DNA of 64,000 nucleotides from VRUE01 sp963702575 (GTDB lineage: Bacteria; Actinomycetota; Thermoleophilia; Solirubrobacterales; 70-9). The notes under the pieces are model-generated. The model worked only from the letters and a program-made list of their open reading frames with translations. It was not told the origin of the DNA and made no database searches. Positions 18,476 to 30,817 of this stretch are shown one piece after another (position 1 is the first letter of the stretch; each line of letters opens with the position of its first letter). The position numbers and the translations under genes were made by a program. The stretch lies in assembly GCA_963702575.1 (NCBI GenBank), contig CAVPCU010000005.1, forward strand, positions 372,001-436,000, written 5' to 3'.

Positions 18476-19417
18476 GTGGATCTCTCGGTGGCATTCCTGG
18501 GGACGGGCGGCGCTGTGCCCTCGGCGCGGCGCAACACGGCGAGCCTGCTGGTCGCGCGCGGCGGCGAACGGCTGCTGTTCGACTGCGGCGAGGGGACGCA
18601 GCGGCAGATGCAGCGCTCGCTCGGCCTGGTCCAGGTCGACTCGATCTTCTTCACCCACTTCCACGCCGACCACTTCCTCGGCCTGCCGGGGCTGCTGAAA
18701 ACCTACGACCTGACCGAGCGCGAGCGTCCGTTGACCGTGTACGGCCCGCGCGGCCTCGGTGACCTCTTCAAGAGCCTCGCCCGGGTGATCGGCCGTCTCG
18801 ACTACAAGCTCGAGCTGGTCGAGCTCGCTCCCGGCGACGCCGTCGCGCTCGACGGCGGCGAGGTGCGCGCCTTTCCGGTCGAGCACAGCGTGCGCGCCCA
18901 CGGCTACGCGCTGGTCGAGGCCGAGCGCCCCGGCCGCTTCGATCCCGAGGCGGCGCAGCGGCTCGGCGTCGCCGAAGGACCCGCCTTCGCCCGGCTGCAG
19001 CGCGGCGAGCCGGTCGAGGCTGCCTCGGGAGCCACGGTCCGCCCGGAGGAGGTGATGGGCGAGTCGCGGCCCGGCCGCAAGCTCGTCATCACCGGCGACA
19101 CCGCGCCCTGCCACGCCACCGTCGAGGCCGCCAGCGGCGCCGAGCTGCTGGTCCACGACGCCAGCTTCGCCGAGGAGGAGGCCCAACGGGCGGCCGACAC
19201 CGGCCACTCGACCGTCGGCCAGGCCGCCGCAGTCGCCCGCGAGGCCGACGTCAACCTGCTCGCCCTGGTCCACATCTCCTCCCGCTACCACGTCGGCAAG
19301 GTCCTGGAGGAGGCCAAGGACGTCTTTCCGAGCTGCGTCGCCCCCAAGGATTTCGACCTCATCGAGATCCCCTTTCCGGAGAAAGGTCAACCCGAGCTCG
19401 TCCCACCCTCGTGTTAG
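18476..19417 (+). CDS. rnz: ribonuclease Z
   Basis: RNase Z is the tRNA 3'-processing endonuclease that removes trailers from precursors lacking CCA, which fits the CCA-less tRNA just upstream. This 313-residue protein shows GTGGAVPSARRN, the zinc motif THFHADHFLGLPGLL, a flexible-arm region, ITGDTAPC, LLVHDASF and HSTVGQAA, ending with the family's HISSRY. The start is GTG 18476, which gives DLSVAFLGTGG at the expected N-terminus. It precedes the pyr operon by 56 nt, a stretch that contains the pyr leader. Confidence 0.93.
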   Translation: MDLSVAFLGTGGAVPSARRNTASLLVARGGERLLFDCGEGTQRQMQRSLGLVQVDSIFFTHFHADHFLGLPGLLKTYDLTERERPLTVYGPRGLGDLFKSLARVIGRLDYKLELVELAPGDAVALDGGEVRAFPVEHSVRAHGYALVEAERPGRFDPEAAQRLGVAEGPAFARLQRGEPVEAASGATVRPEEVMGESRPGRKLVITGDTAPCHATVEAASGAELLVHDASFAEEEAQRAADTGHSTVGQAAAVAREADVNLLALVHISSRYHVGKVLEEAKDVFPSCVAPKDFDLIEIPFPEKGQPELVPPSC

Positions 19418-19430
19418 GCTGACGCCGTCC

Positions 19431-19463
19431 TTTAACTCGGGTCCCGAGAGGCCTGGAAGGAGA
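19431..19463 (+). promoter_or_regulatory. probable PyrR-binding RNA loop overlapping the ribosome-binding region of pyrR
   Basis: The leader contains GGGTCCCGAGAGGCCTGG, close to the PyrR-binding loop consensus (UCCAGAGAGGCU), followed at once by the Shine-Dalgarno AAGGAG (19457-19462). No terminator follows, so control is probably translational: PyrR with UMP hides the ribosome-binding site, as described for mycobacterial pyrR leaders. Confidence 0.65.
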
Positions 19464-19473
19464 ACGGAGCGAA

Positions 19474-20028
19474 GTGAGCGAGAAGATCGTGCTCGAGCAC
19501 GACGACCTCGAGCGAACGCTGCGGCGGATCGCCCACGAGATCGCCGAGAAGAACCCGGAGCCCGGGTGCCTGGCGATCGTCGGCATCCACACCCGCGGCG
19601 CGGTGATCGCCCGCCGCCTGCACGTCCTGATCTGCGAGCTGACGGCGACGGACGTGCCGATCGGCGACCTCGACATCTCCTTCTACCGCGACGACGTCGG
19701 CGCCAAGCCGGCCGGTGCCCACCCGGTGGTTCACGCCTCCCACATCGACTTCGACCTCGGCGGGCGGACAGTCGTGCTCGTCGACGACGTGCTCTTCACC
19801 GGCCGCACCGTGCGCGCCGCGATCGACGCCCTCTTCGACTACGGCCGCCCGCAGCGGGTCCAGCTCGCGGTCCTCTGCGATCGCGGCCACCGCGAGCTGC
19901 CGTTCCGCCCCGACTACGTCGGCAAGAACCTGCCCACCGCCCGCGGCGAGCGCGTCAACGTCCGTCTCGAGGAGGTCGACGATGCCGACGAGGTGACGAT
20001 CTCCGAGCCGGCGGAGGTTCCCGCATGA
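19474..20028 (+). CDS. pyrR: bifunctional pyr operon regulator/uracil phosphoribosyltransferase PyrR
   Basis: PyrR binds pyr mRNA in response to UMP/UTP and also has uracil phosphoribosyltransferase activity. This 184-residue protein shows GIHTRGAVIARRL, ISFYRDDVG, and the PRPP loop VVLVDDVLFTGRTVRAA, followed by CDRGHRELPFRPDYVGKN, all standard for PyrR. The start GTG 19474 lies 11 nt after AAGGAG. It opens a seven-gene operon with overlapping reading frames and probably controls it through the leader loop just upstream. Confidence 0.95.
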   Translation: MSEKIVLEHDDLERTLRRIAHEIAEKNPEPGCLAIVGIHTRGAVIARRLHVLICELTATDVPIGDLDISFYRDDVGAKPAGAHPVVHASHIDFDLGGRTVVLVDDVLFTGRTVRAAIDALFDYGRPQRVQLAVLCDRGHRELPFRPDYVGKNLPTARGERVNVRLEEVDDADEVTISEPAEVPA

Positions 20029-20987
20029 GGCACCTGCTCGCGATCGATGACCTCTCCCGCGAGGAGATCGAGGCGATCCTCGACCGGGCCGAGAGCTTCG
20101 CCGAGGTCGGCCGGCGCGACATCAAGAAGGTGCCGACCCTGCGCGGGCGCACCGTCGTCACCCTCTTCTACGAGGCGAGCACCCGCACCAGCTCCTCCTT
20201 CGAGCTGGCCGCCAAGCGGCTCTCGGCCGACCTCGTATCGGTCAAGGCAGCCGGATCCTCGGTCGACAAGGGCGAGTCGCTGAAGGACACCGTCGCCACC
20301 CTCTCCGCCTACGACCCGGCGGCGATCGTCATCCGCCACCCCTACGCCGGCGCCGCCCAGCTCGTCGCCGGGTGGAGCGAGGCGGCGGTCGTCAACGCCG
20401 GCGACGGCAAGCACGAGCACCCGAGCCAGGCGCTGCTCGACCTCTTCACCCTGCGCCGCCGCCTCGACTCGCTCGAGGGCAAGCGGATCTGGATCGTCGG
20501 CGACGTCCTCCACAGCCGCGTCGCCCGCTCCAACCTGGTCGCCTTCCGGGCGATGGGGGCCGAGGTCACCGTCTGCGGCCCGCCGGCGCTGATCCCGCGG
20601 GGCATCGAGGCGCTCGGCTGCGCGGTCTCCCACTCGCTCGAGGACCTCGGCGAGGCCGACGTCGTCTACGCCCTTCGCCTGCAACGCGAGCGGATGGCCG
20701 AGAGCTTCGTCCCCTCGGTGCGCGAGTACGCCGCCCACTTCCAGATCGACTCGCGCAGGCTGGGGCCGCGCCAGCTGCTGATGCACCCCGGGCCGGTCAA
20801 CCGCGGGGTCGAGCTCTCCGGCGAGGCGATCGACTCGCCGCAGTCGCTGATCGCCGAGCAGGTCGCCTCCGGCCTGGTCGTGCGGATGGCGATCCTCTAC
20901 GAGCTGCTGGCGGCCGGCGGCGAGCATTCCGAGCCCGCCGCGGGCGAGCCCGAGCGGCAGCCGACGCCGATAGGGCAGCCGGCGTGA
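20025..20987 (+). CDS. pyrB: aspartate carbamoyltransferase catalytic subunit
   Basis: It joins carbamoyl phosphate to aspartate, the committed step of pyrimidine synthesis. The protein is 320 residues long. The carbamoyl-phosphate loop STRTSSSFE, the adjacent-subunit loop region SVDKGESLKDT, GKHEHPSQALLDLFTL and the late MHPGPVNRGVE motif are all present. No regulatory PyrI gene is in the cluster, as is normal for PyrR-type operons. ATG 20025 overlaps the pyrR stop (ATGA). A short low-complexity tail rich in Pro/Glu/Gly follows the catalytic domain. Confidence 0.96.
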   Translation: MRHLLAIDDLSREEIEAILDRAESFAEVGRRDIKKVPTLRGRTVVTLFYEASTRTSSSFELAAKRLSADLVSVKAAGSSVDKGESLKDTVATLSAYDPAAIVIRHPYAGAAQLVAGWSEAAVVNAGDGKHEHPSQALLDLFTLRRRLDSLEGKRIWIVGDVLHSRVARSNLVAFRAMGAEVTVCGPPALIPRGIEALGCAVSHSLEDLGEADVVYALRLQRERMAESFVPSVREYAAHFQIDSRRLGPRQLLMHPGPVNRGVELSGEAIDSPQSLIAEQVASGLVVRMAILYELLAAGGEHSEPAAGEPERQPTPIGQPA

Positions 20988-22333
20988 GCCTCGGCGAGGC
21001 GCTGGACGTGCGCTCGGCCGAGAGCGCGGACCTCGTTCTGCGCGGCGCCGCCGTGTTCGACCCGGTCGCGGGGATCGACGGCGTCCACGACGTCGTCGTC
21101 CGCGACGGCCGCATCGCCGAGCTGGCCGCGCCCGGCGCCGCGACGGCCGACGGCGCCGAGGCGATCGACGCCGAGGGGCTACACGCCTTCCCCGCCTTCT
21201 TCGACCCCCACGTCCACCTCCGCGTGCCCGGCCAGGAGCACAAGGAGGACATCGAGACGGGCACCCGCGCCGCCGCGGCGGGCGGCTATTGCGGCGTGAT
21301 CGCGATGGCCAACACCGAACCCCCCGTATCCACCCCGGCCGACGTCGAGGCGCTGCGCGAGGCGGCGCGCGAGGCGGCCTCGGTGCCCACCGGGTTCCTC
21401 GCCACGGTGACGCGCGGCATGGCGGGCGAGGAGCTGACCGAGATGGCCTCCCTGCGCGAAGCCGGCGCGCTCGGCTTCAGCGACGACGGCCTGCCGATCC
21501 GCAGCGCCCGCGTCCTGCGCCGCGCCCTGCAGTACCAGAAGCTCTGCGGCGGGACGATCGCCCTGCACGAGGAGGACCCCGAGCTCTCCGGCGAGGGGGT
21601 CGTGCACGAGGGACCGGTCTCGGCGGCGCTCGGCCTCGCCGGTATCCCGTCGGTGTCCGAGTCGACGACGATCGCCCGCGACGCCGCCCTGGCCGGCTAC
21701 GAGGAGGGGCGGATCCATGTCCAGCACCTCTCCGCCGCGGAGTCGGTCGAGGCGGTTCGGGCCGCCAGGGCGGCGGGCGTGAAGATCAGCTGCGAGGCCA
21801 GCCCGCACCACCTCTGCCTCACCGACGAGGCGGTGCGCAGCCTCGACCCCGCCCGCTTCAAGATGAACCCGCCGCTGCGTTCGGAGGCCGACCGCCAGGC
21901 GCTGATCGAGGGCCTGCGCGACGGCACGATCGATTGCGTCGCCACCGACCACGCGCCCCACGCGGCGGAGGAAAAGGAGGTCCCCTTCGAGCAGGCGGCG
22001 ATGGGCGTCATCGGCCTCGAGACCGCGTTCGCCGCGCTGCACACCGACCTCGTCCTGCCCGGCGTGCTCGACCTCGGCCTGGTGATCGAGCGGATGGCTG
22101 GGGGCGCCGAGCCCTTCGGCCTCGAGCGCCCGACCCTCGCCCCCGGCGGCGAGGCCAACATCGCCCTCTGCGACCTCGCCGCCGAGTGGACGGTCGGCGA
22201 GGAGGGCTACGAGAGCCGTTCGCACAACTCCTGGTGCGCCGGCCGCAGGCTGACCGGCCGGGTCGTGATGACCCTCGCCGCCGGCCAGGTCGCCTACCGG
22301 CTGCGCAGCTTCTCGATGGGGGTGGCGGGATGA
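20984..22333 (+). CDS. pyrC: dihydroorotase
   Basis: It cyclises N-carbamoylaspartate to dihydroorotate. This 449-residue class I enzyme has the zinc motif DPHVHLRVPG, the substrate asparagine in ANTEPPVSTP, the histidine motifs ALHEEDPEL, IHVQHLS and SCEASPHHL, and the catalytic aspartate in CVATDHAPHA. The start GTG 20984 overlaps the pyrB stop (GTGA). Class I dihydroorotases often assemble with the pyrB product, and the overlap fits such co-translation. Confidence 0.95.
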   Translation: MSLGEALDVRSAESADLVLRGAAVFDPVAGIDGVHDVVVRDGRIAELAAPGAATADGAEAIDAEGLHAFPAFFDPHVHLRVPGQEHKEDIETGTRAAAAGGYCGVIAMANTEPPVSTPADVEALREAAREAASVPTGFLATVTRGMAGEELTEMASLREAGALGFSDDGLPIRSARVLRRALQYQKLCGGTIALHEEDPELSGEGVVHEGPVSAALGLAGIPSVSESTTIARDAALAGYEEGRIHVQHLSAAESVEAVRAARAAGVKISCEASPHHLCLTDEAVRSLDPARFKMNPPLRSEADRQALIEGLRDGTIDCVATDHAPHAAEEKEVPFEQAAMGVIGLETAFAALHTDLVLPGVLDLGLVIERMAGGAEPFGLERPTLAPGGEANIALCDLAAEWTVGEEGYESRSHNSWCAGRRLTGRVVMTLAAGQVAYRLRSFSMGVAG

Positions 22334-23440
22334 GCGGCGCCTACGTCCTGCTCGAGGACGGAACCCGGCTCGACGGCGCCGAGCTCTGCGGTCACGCCGA
22401 GGCGGTCACCGGCGAGGTCGTCTTCAACACGGCGATGACCGGTTACCAGGAGTCGGTCACCGATCCCTCCTACGCCGGCCAGATAATCGTCTTCACCTAC
22501 CCGCTGATCGGCAACTACGGCGTCTCGGCGGCGGCGATGGAGTCCGACCGCGCCCACGCCCGCGGCGTCGTCATGCGCGAGGGGAAGAACGGCGAAGACG
22601 TCGCCACGGCTGAGGGCGGCTGGCTCGACTGGCTCGCCGATTGCGGCGTCCCGGCGATCTCGGGCGTCGACACCCGCGCGCTCGTCCGCCACATCCGCGA
22701 CCGGGGCGCGATGCGCGGCGGCATCTTCCCCGCCGAGATGGATGAATCCGAAGCTCGCGAGCGGATCGACGCTGAGCCCTCGATGGACGGGGCCGACCTC
22801 GCTCGCACCGTGACGCCGCCCGAGCCGATCCGCTTCGACGGCGACGGGCCGCACGTCGTCGGCATCGACACCGGCGTCAAGCTCAACATCGTCCGCCAGC
22901 TGCGCGAGCGGGGCTGCCGCCTCACCCTGCTGCCCTGCGACAGCTCAGCGGAGCAGGTGCTCGCCGAGGACCCCGATGTCGTCTTCCTTGCCAACGGCCC
23001 CGGCGACCCGGCGGCGCTCGGCTACGTCGTCGAGACGGTGCGCGAGCTGATCGGCCGCAAGCCGCTCTTCGGCATCTGCCTCGGCCACCAGCTGCTCTGC
23101 CGCGCGGTCGGCCTGCAGACCTACAAGCTGCCCTTCGGCCACCGCGGCGTCAACCACCCGGTCAAGGAGCTGGCGAGCGGGCGGATCGACATCACCTCCC
23201 AGAACCACGGCTTCGCGGTCGAGGGCCCCGGCGGCGAGTCGCGGATCGAGGCCGACGAGCCGGTTCGCTGGGAGACCGAGTTCGGCGCCGCCGAGCTCTC
23301 GCACATAAACCTCTACGACCGCACGGTCGAGGGGCTGGTGCTGAGGGACGTCGCCGCGGCGACCGTGCAGTACCACCCCGAGGCTGGCCCCGGCCCGCAC
23401 GACGCCCAACACCTCTTCGACAGCTTCCTCGAGTTGGCAC

Positions 23441-23448
<8 letters not shown>
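22330..23448 (+). CDS. carA: carbamoyl-phosphate synthase small subunit
   Basis: This is the glutamine amidotransferase subunit that hydrolyses glutamine and channels ammonia to CarB. It is 372 residues long. The N-terminal domain starts YVLLEDGTRLDG and contains NTAMTGYQESVTDPSY. The class I amidotransferase domain has the nucleophile Cys in FGICLGHQLL, plus GPGDP and the catalytic His in QYHPEAGPGP. ATG 22330 overlaps the pyrC stop (ATGA), and its own end overlaps carB by 8 nt. Confidence 0.96.
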
Positions 23449-26555
<3,107 letters not shown>

Positions 26556-26563
<8 letters not shown>

Positions 26564-27413
26564 GCAGGCCAGGGCGCCCTGGGGACGGCGCCTCTGCGAG
26601 GTCGCCGAGAACCGCGCTTCTGGTGGCTACCGCGTCTTCAGCCTCCTCGACTCCGATGGCCCCGAGCCGGCGCCCGGCCAGTTCTACATGCTCGCCGCCG
26701 AGCGTCGCTGGGCGGAGGACGGCGGCCGCCCCTACCTCCCGCGCGCGCTCTCGGTCGCCGACGCCGCCCCCAGCCTGACTTCGCCTTTAGTTCCGGATAC
26801 CGACAACAAAGGCGAAGTCAGCGGCGTGAGGCTCGATTTTCTGGTCGAGCGGGTCGGGCCGGGCACGGATCGACTCTGCGCGCTCGAGCCGGGGGAAGGG
26901 GTCTGGGTCAACGGGCCGCTCGGCAACGCCTTCTCGGCGCCGCGCGAGCTTGCGCCCGGGGCCGCCGGCGCGATTCTGGTCGGCGGTGGCATCGGCATCG
27001 CCCCGCTGGCGCTGCTGCGCCGTCGCTTCGGCGCGCGCAACATCCCCGTCCGTGTCCTCCTCGGCTTCCGCGACGAGGCCCACTCCGGCGGTCTCGACGA
27101 TCTCTTCGCCTGCTGCGAGGTCGGCCTCGCCAGCGAGGATGGGCACGTCGGCCACTGCGGCTACGTCACCGACCTGCTTGCGGCGATGCTCCGAGGCGAC
27201 GACGCGGCCGGCGCCGCCGTCTACTCCTGCGGACCGCCGCCGATGCTCGACGCGGTCGCGGCGATGTGCGCCGAGCGCGGCGTCGCCTGCGAGCTGGCGA
27301 TGGAGTCGCCGATGGCCTGCGGCTACGGCGCCTGCTTCGGCTGCGCCGTGCCGAAGCCGGGCGGCGGCTACATCCGCCTCTGCGTCGACGGGCCGGTGGT
27401 GCGCGGTGCCTGA
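26556..27413 (+). CDS. pyrK: dihydroorotate dehydrogenase electron-transfer subunit
   Basis: PyrK carries FAD and a [2Fe-2S] cluster and passes electrons from PyrD to NAD+. This 285-residue protein has the FAD motif PRALSVAD, VGGGIGIAPLALL for NAD binding, YSCGPPPML, and four cluster cysteines in MACGYGACFGCAV and RLCVDG. A palindromic element (26775-26821) inserts about 16 residues between PRALSVADAAP and GVRLDFLVERVG, a surface loop in relatives. ATG 26556 overlaps carB by 8 nt, and its end overlaps pyrD. Confidence 0.93.
26775..26821. repeat. palindromic element C inside pyrK
   Basis: CTGACTTCGCCTTT (26775-26788) is the exact reverse complement of 26808-26821, with a 19-nt loop AGTTCCGGATACCGACAAC between them. 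The inner ends (CTTT/AAAG) and the outer CTGACTT recall element B at 14894. The loop has CGGATA where the others have CCCATA. It is in frame and adds residues to PyrK without breaking it. Confidence 0.8.
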
Positions 27414-28275
27414 GTTCTGCGGGATCGCGCTGGAGCACCCGGTGGTCAACGCCTCGGGCACGTTCGACGCGATCGCCGCGCGACGCGTCTACGGCGACGC
27501 CCTGCTCGCCGACTTCCCCTTCTCGGCGTTCGTCTCGAAGACGATCACCCTGGAGGCGCGGGCGGGGAACGAGCCGCAGAGGATTTGGGAGACGCCGGCG
27601 GGAATGATCAACTCGATCGGGCTGCCTAACAAGGGGCTGGAGGGCTTTCTCGACGAGGACTTGCCGCAGCTCGCCGAGCTGCCGGTGCCGCTGATCGTCT
27701 CTGTGATGGGGACCAGCCAGGAGGAGTTCTCGCGGCTCGTCGAGGGTGTCGCGGGAAGGGAGGAGGTGGCGGCTCTGGAGCTCAACGTCTCCTGTCCCAA
27801 CGTCCACTCGGGGCTGATCGTCGGCGAGCAGCCGGCCGAGACGATGGCGCTGCTCGAAGCGCTGCGGCCGCTGACCGCGAAGCCGCTGATCGTCAAGCTG
27901 ACCCCGAACGTCGCCGCCCCCGCGGCGGTGGCCGTCGCCGCTGAGGAGGGGGGCGCCGACGCGGTCTCGCTGATCAACACGCTGAAGGCGAGCGCGATCG
28001 ATCCGGCGACCGGCGAGCCAGGCATTGCCGCCGGCCACGGCGGCCTCTCGGGGCCGGCGGTCAGGCCCGTCGCGATCGCCCAGGTTCGCGCGGTCGTCGC
28101 CGCCGTCTCGCTGCCGATCGTCGGCATGGGCGGGATCGGCAGCGGCGCCGACGCGGGCGAATTCCTCGCCGCCGGCGCGACCCTCGTCGCCGTCGGCACG
28201 GAGAGCTTCCGCGACCCACGGGCGGGGAACCGCATCGCCGCCGAGCTTGGCCGGGCTTCTCTCAGAACTTCCTGA
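27406..28275 (+). CDS. pyrD: dihydroorotate dehydrogenase catalytic subunit (class 1B)
   Basis: This FMN enzyme oxidises dihydroorotate to orotate and is paired with PyrK, so it uses NAD+. The 289-residue chain shows VNASGTFDA near the start, ETPAGMINSIGLPNKG, the active-site cysteine in LELNVSCPNV, IVKLTPNV, and the FMN phosphate loop VGMGGIGSGADA. The start GTG 27406 overlaps the pyrK stop. It is the last gene of the pyr operon. The pyrF gene, which often completes such clusters next to mihF, is absent here. Confidence 0.95.
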   Translation: MPEFCGIALEHPVVNASGTFDAIAARRVYGDALLADFPFSAFVSKTITLEARAGNEPQRIWETPAGMINSIGLPNKGLEGFLDEDLPQLAELPVPLIVSVMGTSQEEFSRLVEGVAGREEVAALELNVSCPNVHSGLIVGEQPAETMALLEALRPLTAKPLIVKLTPNVAAPAAVAVAAEEGGADAVSLINTLKASAIDPATGEPGIAAGHGGLSGPAVRPVAIAQVRAVVAAVSLPIVGMGGIGSGADAGEFLAAGATLVAVGTESFRDPRAGNRIAAELGRASLRTS

Positions 28276-28330
28276 TCTCAACCTCGACTCGAGGTACAGG
28301 TGAATTTGCCGCAAATCGGGTCCCCTGACC

Positions 28331-28358
28331 TTGCACGCCCCCGAGCCGCGGCTATACT
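28331..28358 (+). promoter_or_regulatory. probable promoter of mihF
   Basis: TTGCAC (28331-28336) and TATACT (28353-28358) are separated by 16 nt. Transcription would begin about 28365, within a few bases of the ATG at 28369, which suggests a leaderless or nearly leaderless transcript. No Shine-Dalgarno sequence is seen. Confidence 0.6.
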
Positions 28359-28368
28359 CGCCGCCCAC

Positions 28369-28701
28369 ATGCCCGCCCCCGTCAAGACCTCCGCCGCCGC
28401 CCCTGAGAGGTCGCTGGACCAGCGGATGGACGCGCTCAAGCGAGCCAACGACATCCGCACCGCGCGGGCCAAGCTGAAGAAGGACCTGAAGGCGGGCAAA
28501 GCGAGCATCAACGCGCTGCTCCTCGACCCGCCGGAGTACGTGATGACCGCCAAGGTCTTCGACATGCTGCTCGCCGTTCCCAAGTACGGCCGGGTGAAGA
28601 CCAACCGCATCCTCAACCAGTGCCGGATCTCGCCCTCGAAGACGATCGGCGGGCTCTCGGAGCGGCAAAGGGCCGAGCTGGTCTCCCAGCTTCGTCGCTA
28701 G
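28369..28701 (+). CDS. mihF: integration host factor, actinobacterial type (mIHF)
   Basis: mIHF is a small nucleoid protein of actinobacteria that bends DNA; it is unrelated to the proteobacterial IHF alpha/beta pair. The 110-residue sequence contains RANDIRTARAKLKKDLKAG, DPPEYVMTAKVFDMLLAVP and the DNA-binding RVKTNRILNQCRISPSKTIGGL. ATG 28369 is preferred because it follows the TATACT element at a leaderless spacing; upstream codons would overlap the promoter. It lies between pyrD and gmk, the usual actinobacterial context. Confidence 0.94.
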   Translation: MPAPVKTSAAAPERSLDQRMDALKRANDIRTARAKLKKDLKAGKASINALLLDPPEYVMTAKVFDMLLAVPKYGRVKTNRILNQCRISPSKTIGGLSERQRAELVSQLRR

Positions 28702-28738
28702 CAAGCCGACCGCCAGGGCGGTCAGTATCTCCGGCCGC

Positions 28739-29317
28739 ATGGCCAAGGTCTTCGTCATCACCGGGCCCAGCGGGGTCGGCAAGGGAACGCTGATCGCCGG
28801 GCTGCTCGAACGCGTCCCGGGCCTCGAGCTCTCGGTCTCGGCGACGACGCGGGAGCCGCGAGGCGGCGAGGCCGACGGTCGCGATTACCACTTCCTCACG
28901 CCGGCGGAGTTCGACGCCCGGGTCGAGGCCGAGGACTTCCTCGAGTTCGCCACCTACAGCGGCAACCGCTACGGCACCCTGCGCTCCGAGGTGCGCAAGC
29001 GCCTCGAGGACGGCCGCTCGGTGGTGCTCGAGATCGAGGTGCAGGGCGCACGCCAGGTGCGGGCGGCGATGCGCGAGTCGGTCCAGGTCTTCATTGCGCC
29101 GCCCGACCCCGCCGTCCTGCGAGAGCGGCTCGAGTCGCGCGGCGCCGACTCGGCCGCCGCGATCGATGCCCGGCTCGACGTCGCCAGGCAGGAGCTGGCC
29201 GCCCAGGACGAGTTCGCCTACCGCGTCGTCAACGACGATCTCGGGCGCGCGGCGGCCGACCTGGAGGGAATCGTGCGCGCCGAGCTCGGCTTACCACTAG
29301 ACTCCGCGGCCGGATGA
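28739..29317 (+). CDS. gmk: guanylate kinase
   Basis: It phosphorylates GMP to GDP with ATP. The 192-residue protein has the P-loop TGPSGVGKGTL, the GMP-binding SVSATTREPRGGE and DYHFLTPAEF, EFATYSGNRYGT, and VLEIEVQGARQVR, all standard for the family. It starts 37 nt after mihF and overlaps rpoZ by 4 nt (ATGA). The gmk-rpoZ-coaBC order is common in bacteria. Confidence 0.96.
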   Translation: MAKVFVITGPSGVGKGTLIAGLLERVPGLELSVSATTREPRGGEADGRDYHFLTPAEFDARVEAEDFLEFATYSGNRYGTLRSEVRKRLEDGRSVVLEIEVQGARQVRAAMRESVQVFIAPPDPAVLRERLESRGADSAAAIDARLDVARQELAAQDEFAYRVVNDDLGRAAADLEGIVRAELGLPLDSAAG

Positions 29318-29547
29318 TCAAACCACGCGTAGACAAGCTCCTCGAGCACGCCGACTCGCACTACGCCGCGGTCGTCGTCGCGGCGAAGCGGGCGCGCCAG
29401 ATCAACAGCTACTTCCATAACCTCGGCGAGGGCGGCTTCGGCGAATACCCGCCGCCGATGGTCGAGGCCCGCGGCGAGCGCAACTACCTCACGATGGCGC
29501 TCGACGAGCTCGCCCAGGGCAAGCTCAAATACGAGTACCGCGCCTAG
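29314..29547 (+). CDS. rpoZ: RNA polymerase omega subunit
   Basis: This 77-residue protein supports assembly of the beta' subunit of RNA polymerase. KPRVDKLLEHADSHYAAVVV and AKRARQINSYFHN are the expected N-terminal helices, with the conserved AAKRARQI, and YLTMALDELAQGKLKYEY closes the chain as in other actinobacterial omega proteins. The start ATG overlaps the gmk stop, so the two are translationally coupled. Confidence 0.95.
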   Translation: MIKPRVDKLLEHADSHYAAVVVAAKRARQINSYFHNLGEGGFGEYPPPMVEARGERNYLTMALDELAQGKLKYEYRA

Positions 29548-29572
29548 CGCTCGAGCCCCGAGGAGGGAGAAG

Positions 29573-30817
29573 ATGGCCAGGATCCTGCTCGGCGTAAGCG
29601 GTGGGATCGCCGCCTACAAGTCGTTGGAGCTGGCCCGCCTGGCGACGCTCGCCGGCCACGGCGTGCGGGTCGTGATGACCGAGACGGCGACCCGCTTCGT
29701 CGGCGCCGCCTCCTTCGAGGGCATCACCGGCGCGCCGGTCCTGACCTCGGAGTTCGAGCGCGACCCGCTGCGCGGCGCCTTTCCCGGCGAGTCCGCGCCC
29801 GAGCACGATCCGATCGGCCACCTCGAGCTGGTCGCCAACTGCGACGCCTTTCTCGTCGCGCCGGCATCGGCGAACACGATCGCCAAGCTCGCCGCGGGGA
29901 TGGCCGACTCGATGCTGACCACCTCCTTCCTCGCCTGCGCCACGCCGCGCCTCCTCGCCCCGGCGATGAACGACCGCATGTACGCCGACGCCGCCACGCA
30001 GGCAAACCTGGCGACCCTGCGCGAGCGCGGGGTGGAGGTGATCGAGCCGGGCGAGGGGGCCCTGGCGTCCAGGGGCGAGCACGGCAGGGGCCGCCTGCCC
30101 GACCCGGCCGACCTCCTCTCGCGCGTCGAAGCGGTCCTGCCGCAGGGCGAGCGTCCCTGGGACGGCCTCCGGGTCCTCGTGACCGCCGGCGGCACCCGCG
30201 AGCCGATCGACCCGGTCCGCTTCATCGGCAACCGCTCCAGCGGCCGCATGGGCATCGCCCTGGCAGCCGCGGCGGCGAGGCGCGGGGCCGACGTGACCCT
30301 GATCGCCGCCAACGTCGTTCTTCCCGAGCCCGCCGGCGTCCGCCGCATCGACGTCGAGACCACCGCCCAGCTCGCCGAGGCAGCCACCACCGAGTTCCCC
30401 AAGGCCCAAGTCCTCCTGATGGCCGCCGCCCCCGCCGACTTCCGCACCGAAGCGGTGGGGGGAAAGCTGAGCCGCGATGAGACCTATCGCGACATCCGAC
30501 TGGAAGCGACCGAGGACATCCTCGCCTCGCTCACCGCCGCCCGCACCGACGAGCAGACCGTCGTCGGCTTCGCCGCCGAATACGGCAACAACGTCGAGAG
30601 GGCGCGTAAGAAGCTGACCCGGAAGGGCCTCGACCTGATCGTCCTCAACGACGTCTCCAACCCGGCGATTGGCTTCGAGAGCACCGATAACGCAGCAACT
30701 CTGATCAGCTCCAACGACGAGCTCCCGCTCCCGCAAGCTTCAAAGGACGTAATAGCCGAGCAGATCCTCGACCGGGTGGGCTCGATGCGGGGCAAGTCGG
30801 GCCTTCGCGCCGGATAG
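29573..30817 (+). CDS. coaBC: bifunctional phosphopantothenoylcysteine decarboxylase/synthase
   Basis: CoaBC carries out two steps of coenzyme A synthesis. The N-terminal FMN-dependent decarboxylase half has VSGGIAAYKSLELARL, APASANTIAKLAAGMAD and the substrate motif APAMNDRM. The C-terminal CTP-dependent synthase half begins VLVTAGGTREPIDPVRFI, with RSSGRMG and KKLTRKGLDLIVLNDV. The total is 414 residues. GAGGAGGGAGAAG lies just before ATG 29573. The stop codon touches a large nested hairpin that may end transcription. Confidence 0.95.
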   Translation: MARILLGVSGGIAAYKSLELARLATLAGHGVRVVMTETATRFVGAASFEGITGAPVLTSEFERDPLRGAFPGESAPEHDPIGHLELVANCDAFLVAPASANTIAKLAAGMADSMLTTSFLACATPRLLAPAMNDRMYADAATQANLATLRERGVEVIEPGEGALASRGEHGRGRLPDPADLLSRVEAVLPQGERPWDGLRVLVTAGGTREPIDPVRFIGNRSSGRMGIALAAAAARRGADVTLIAANVVLPEPAGVRRIDVETTAQLAEAATTEFPKAQVLLMAAAPADFRTEAVGGKLSRDETYRDIRLEATEDILASLTAARTDEQTVVGFAAEYGNNVERARKKLTRKGLDLIVLNDVSNPAIGFESTDNAATLISSNDELPLPQASKDVIAEQILDRVGSMRGKSGLRAG

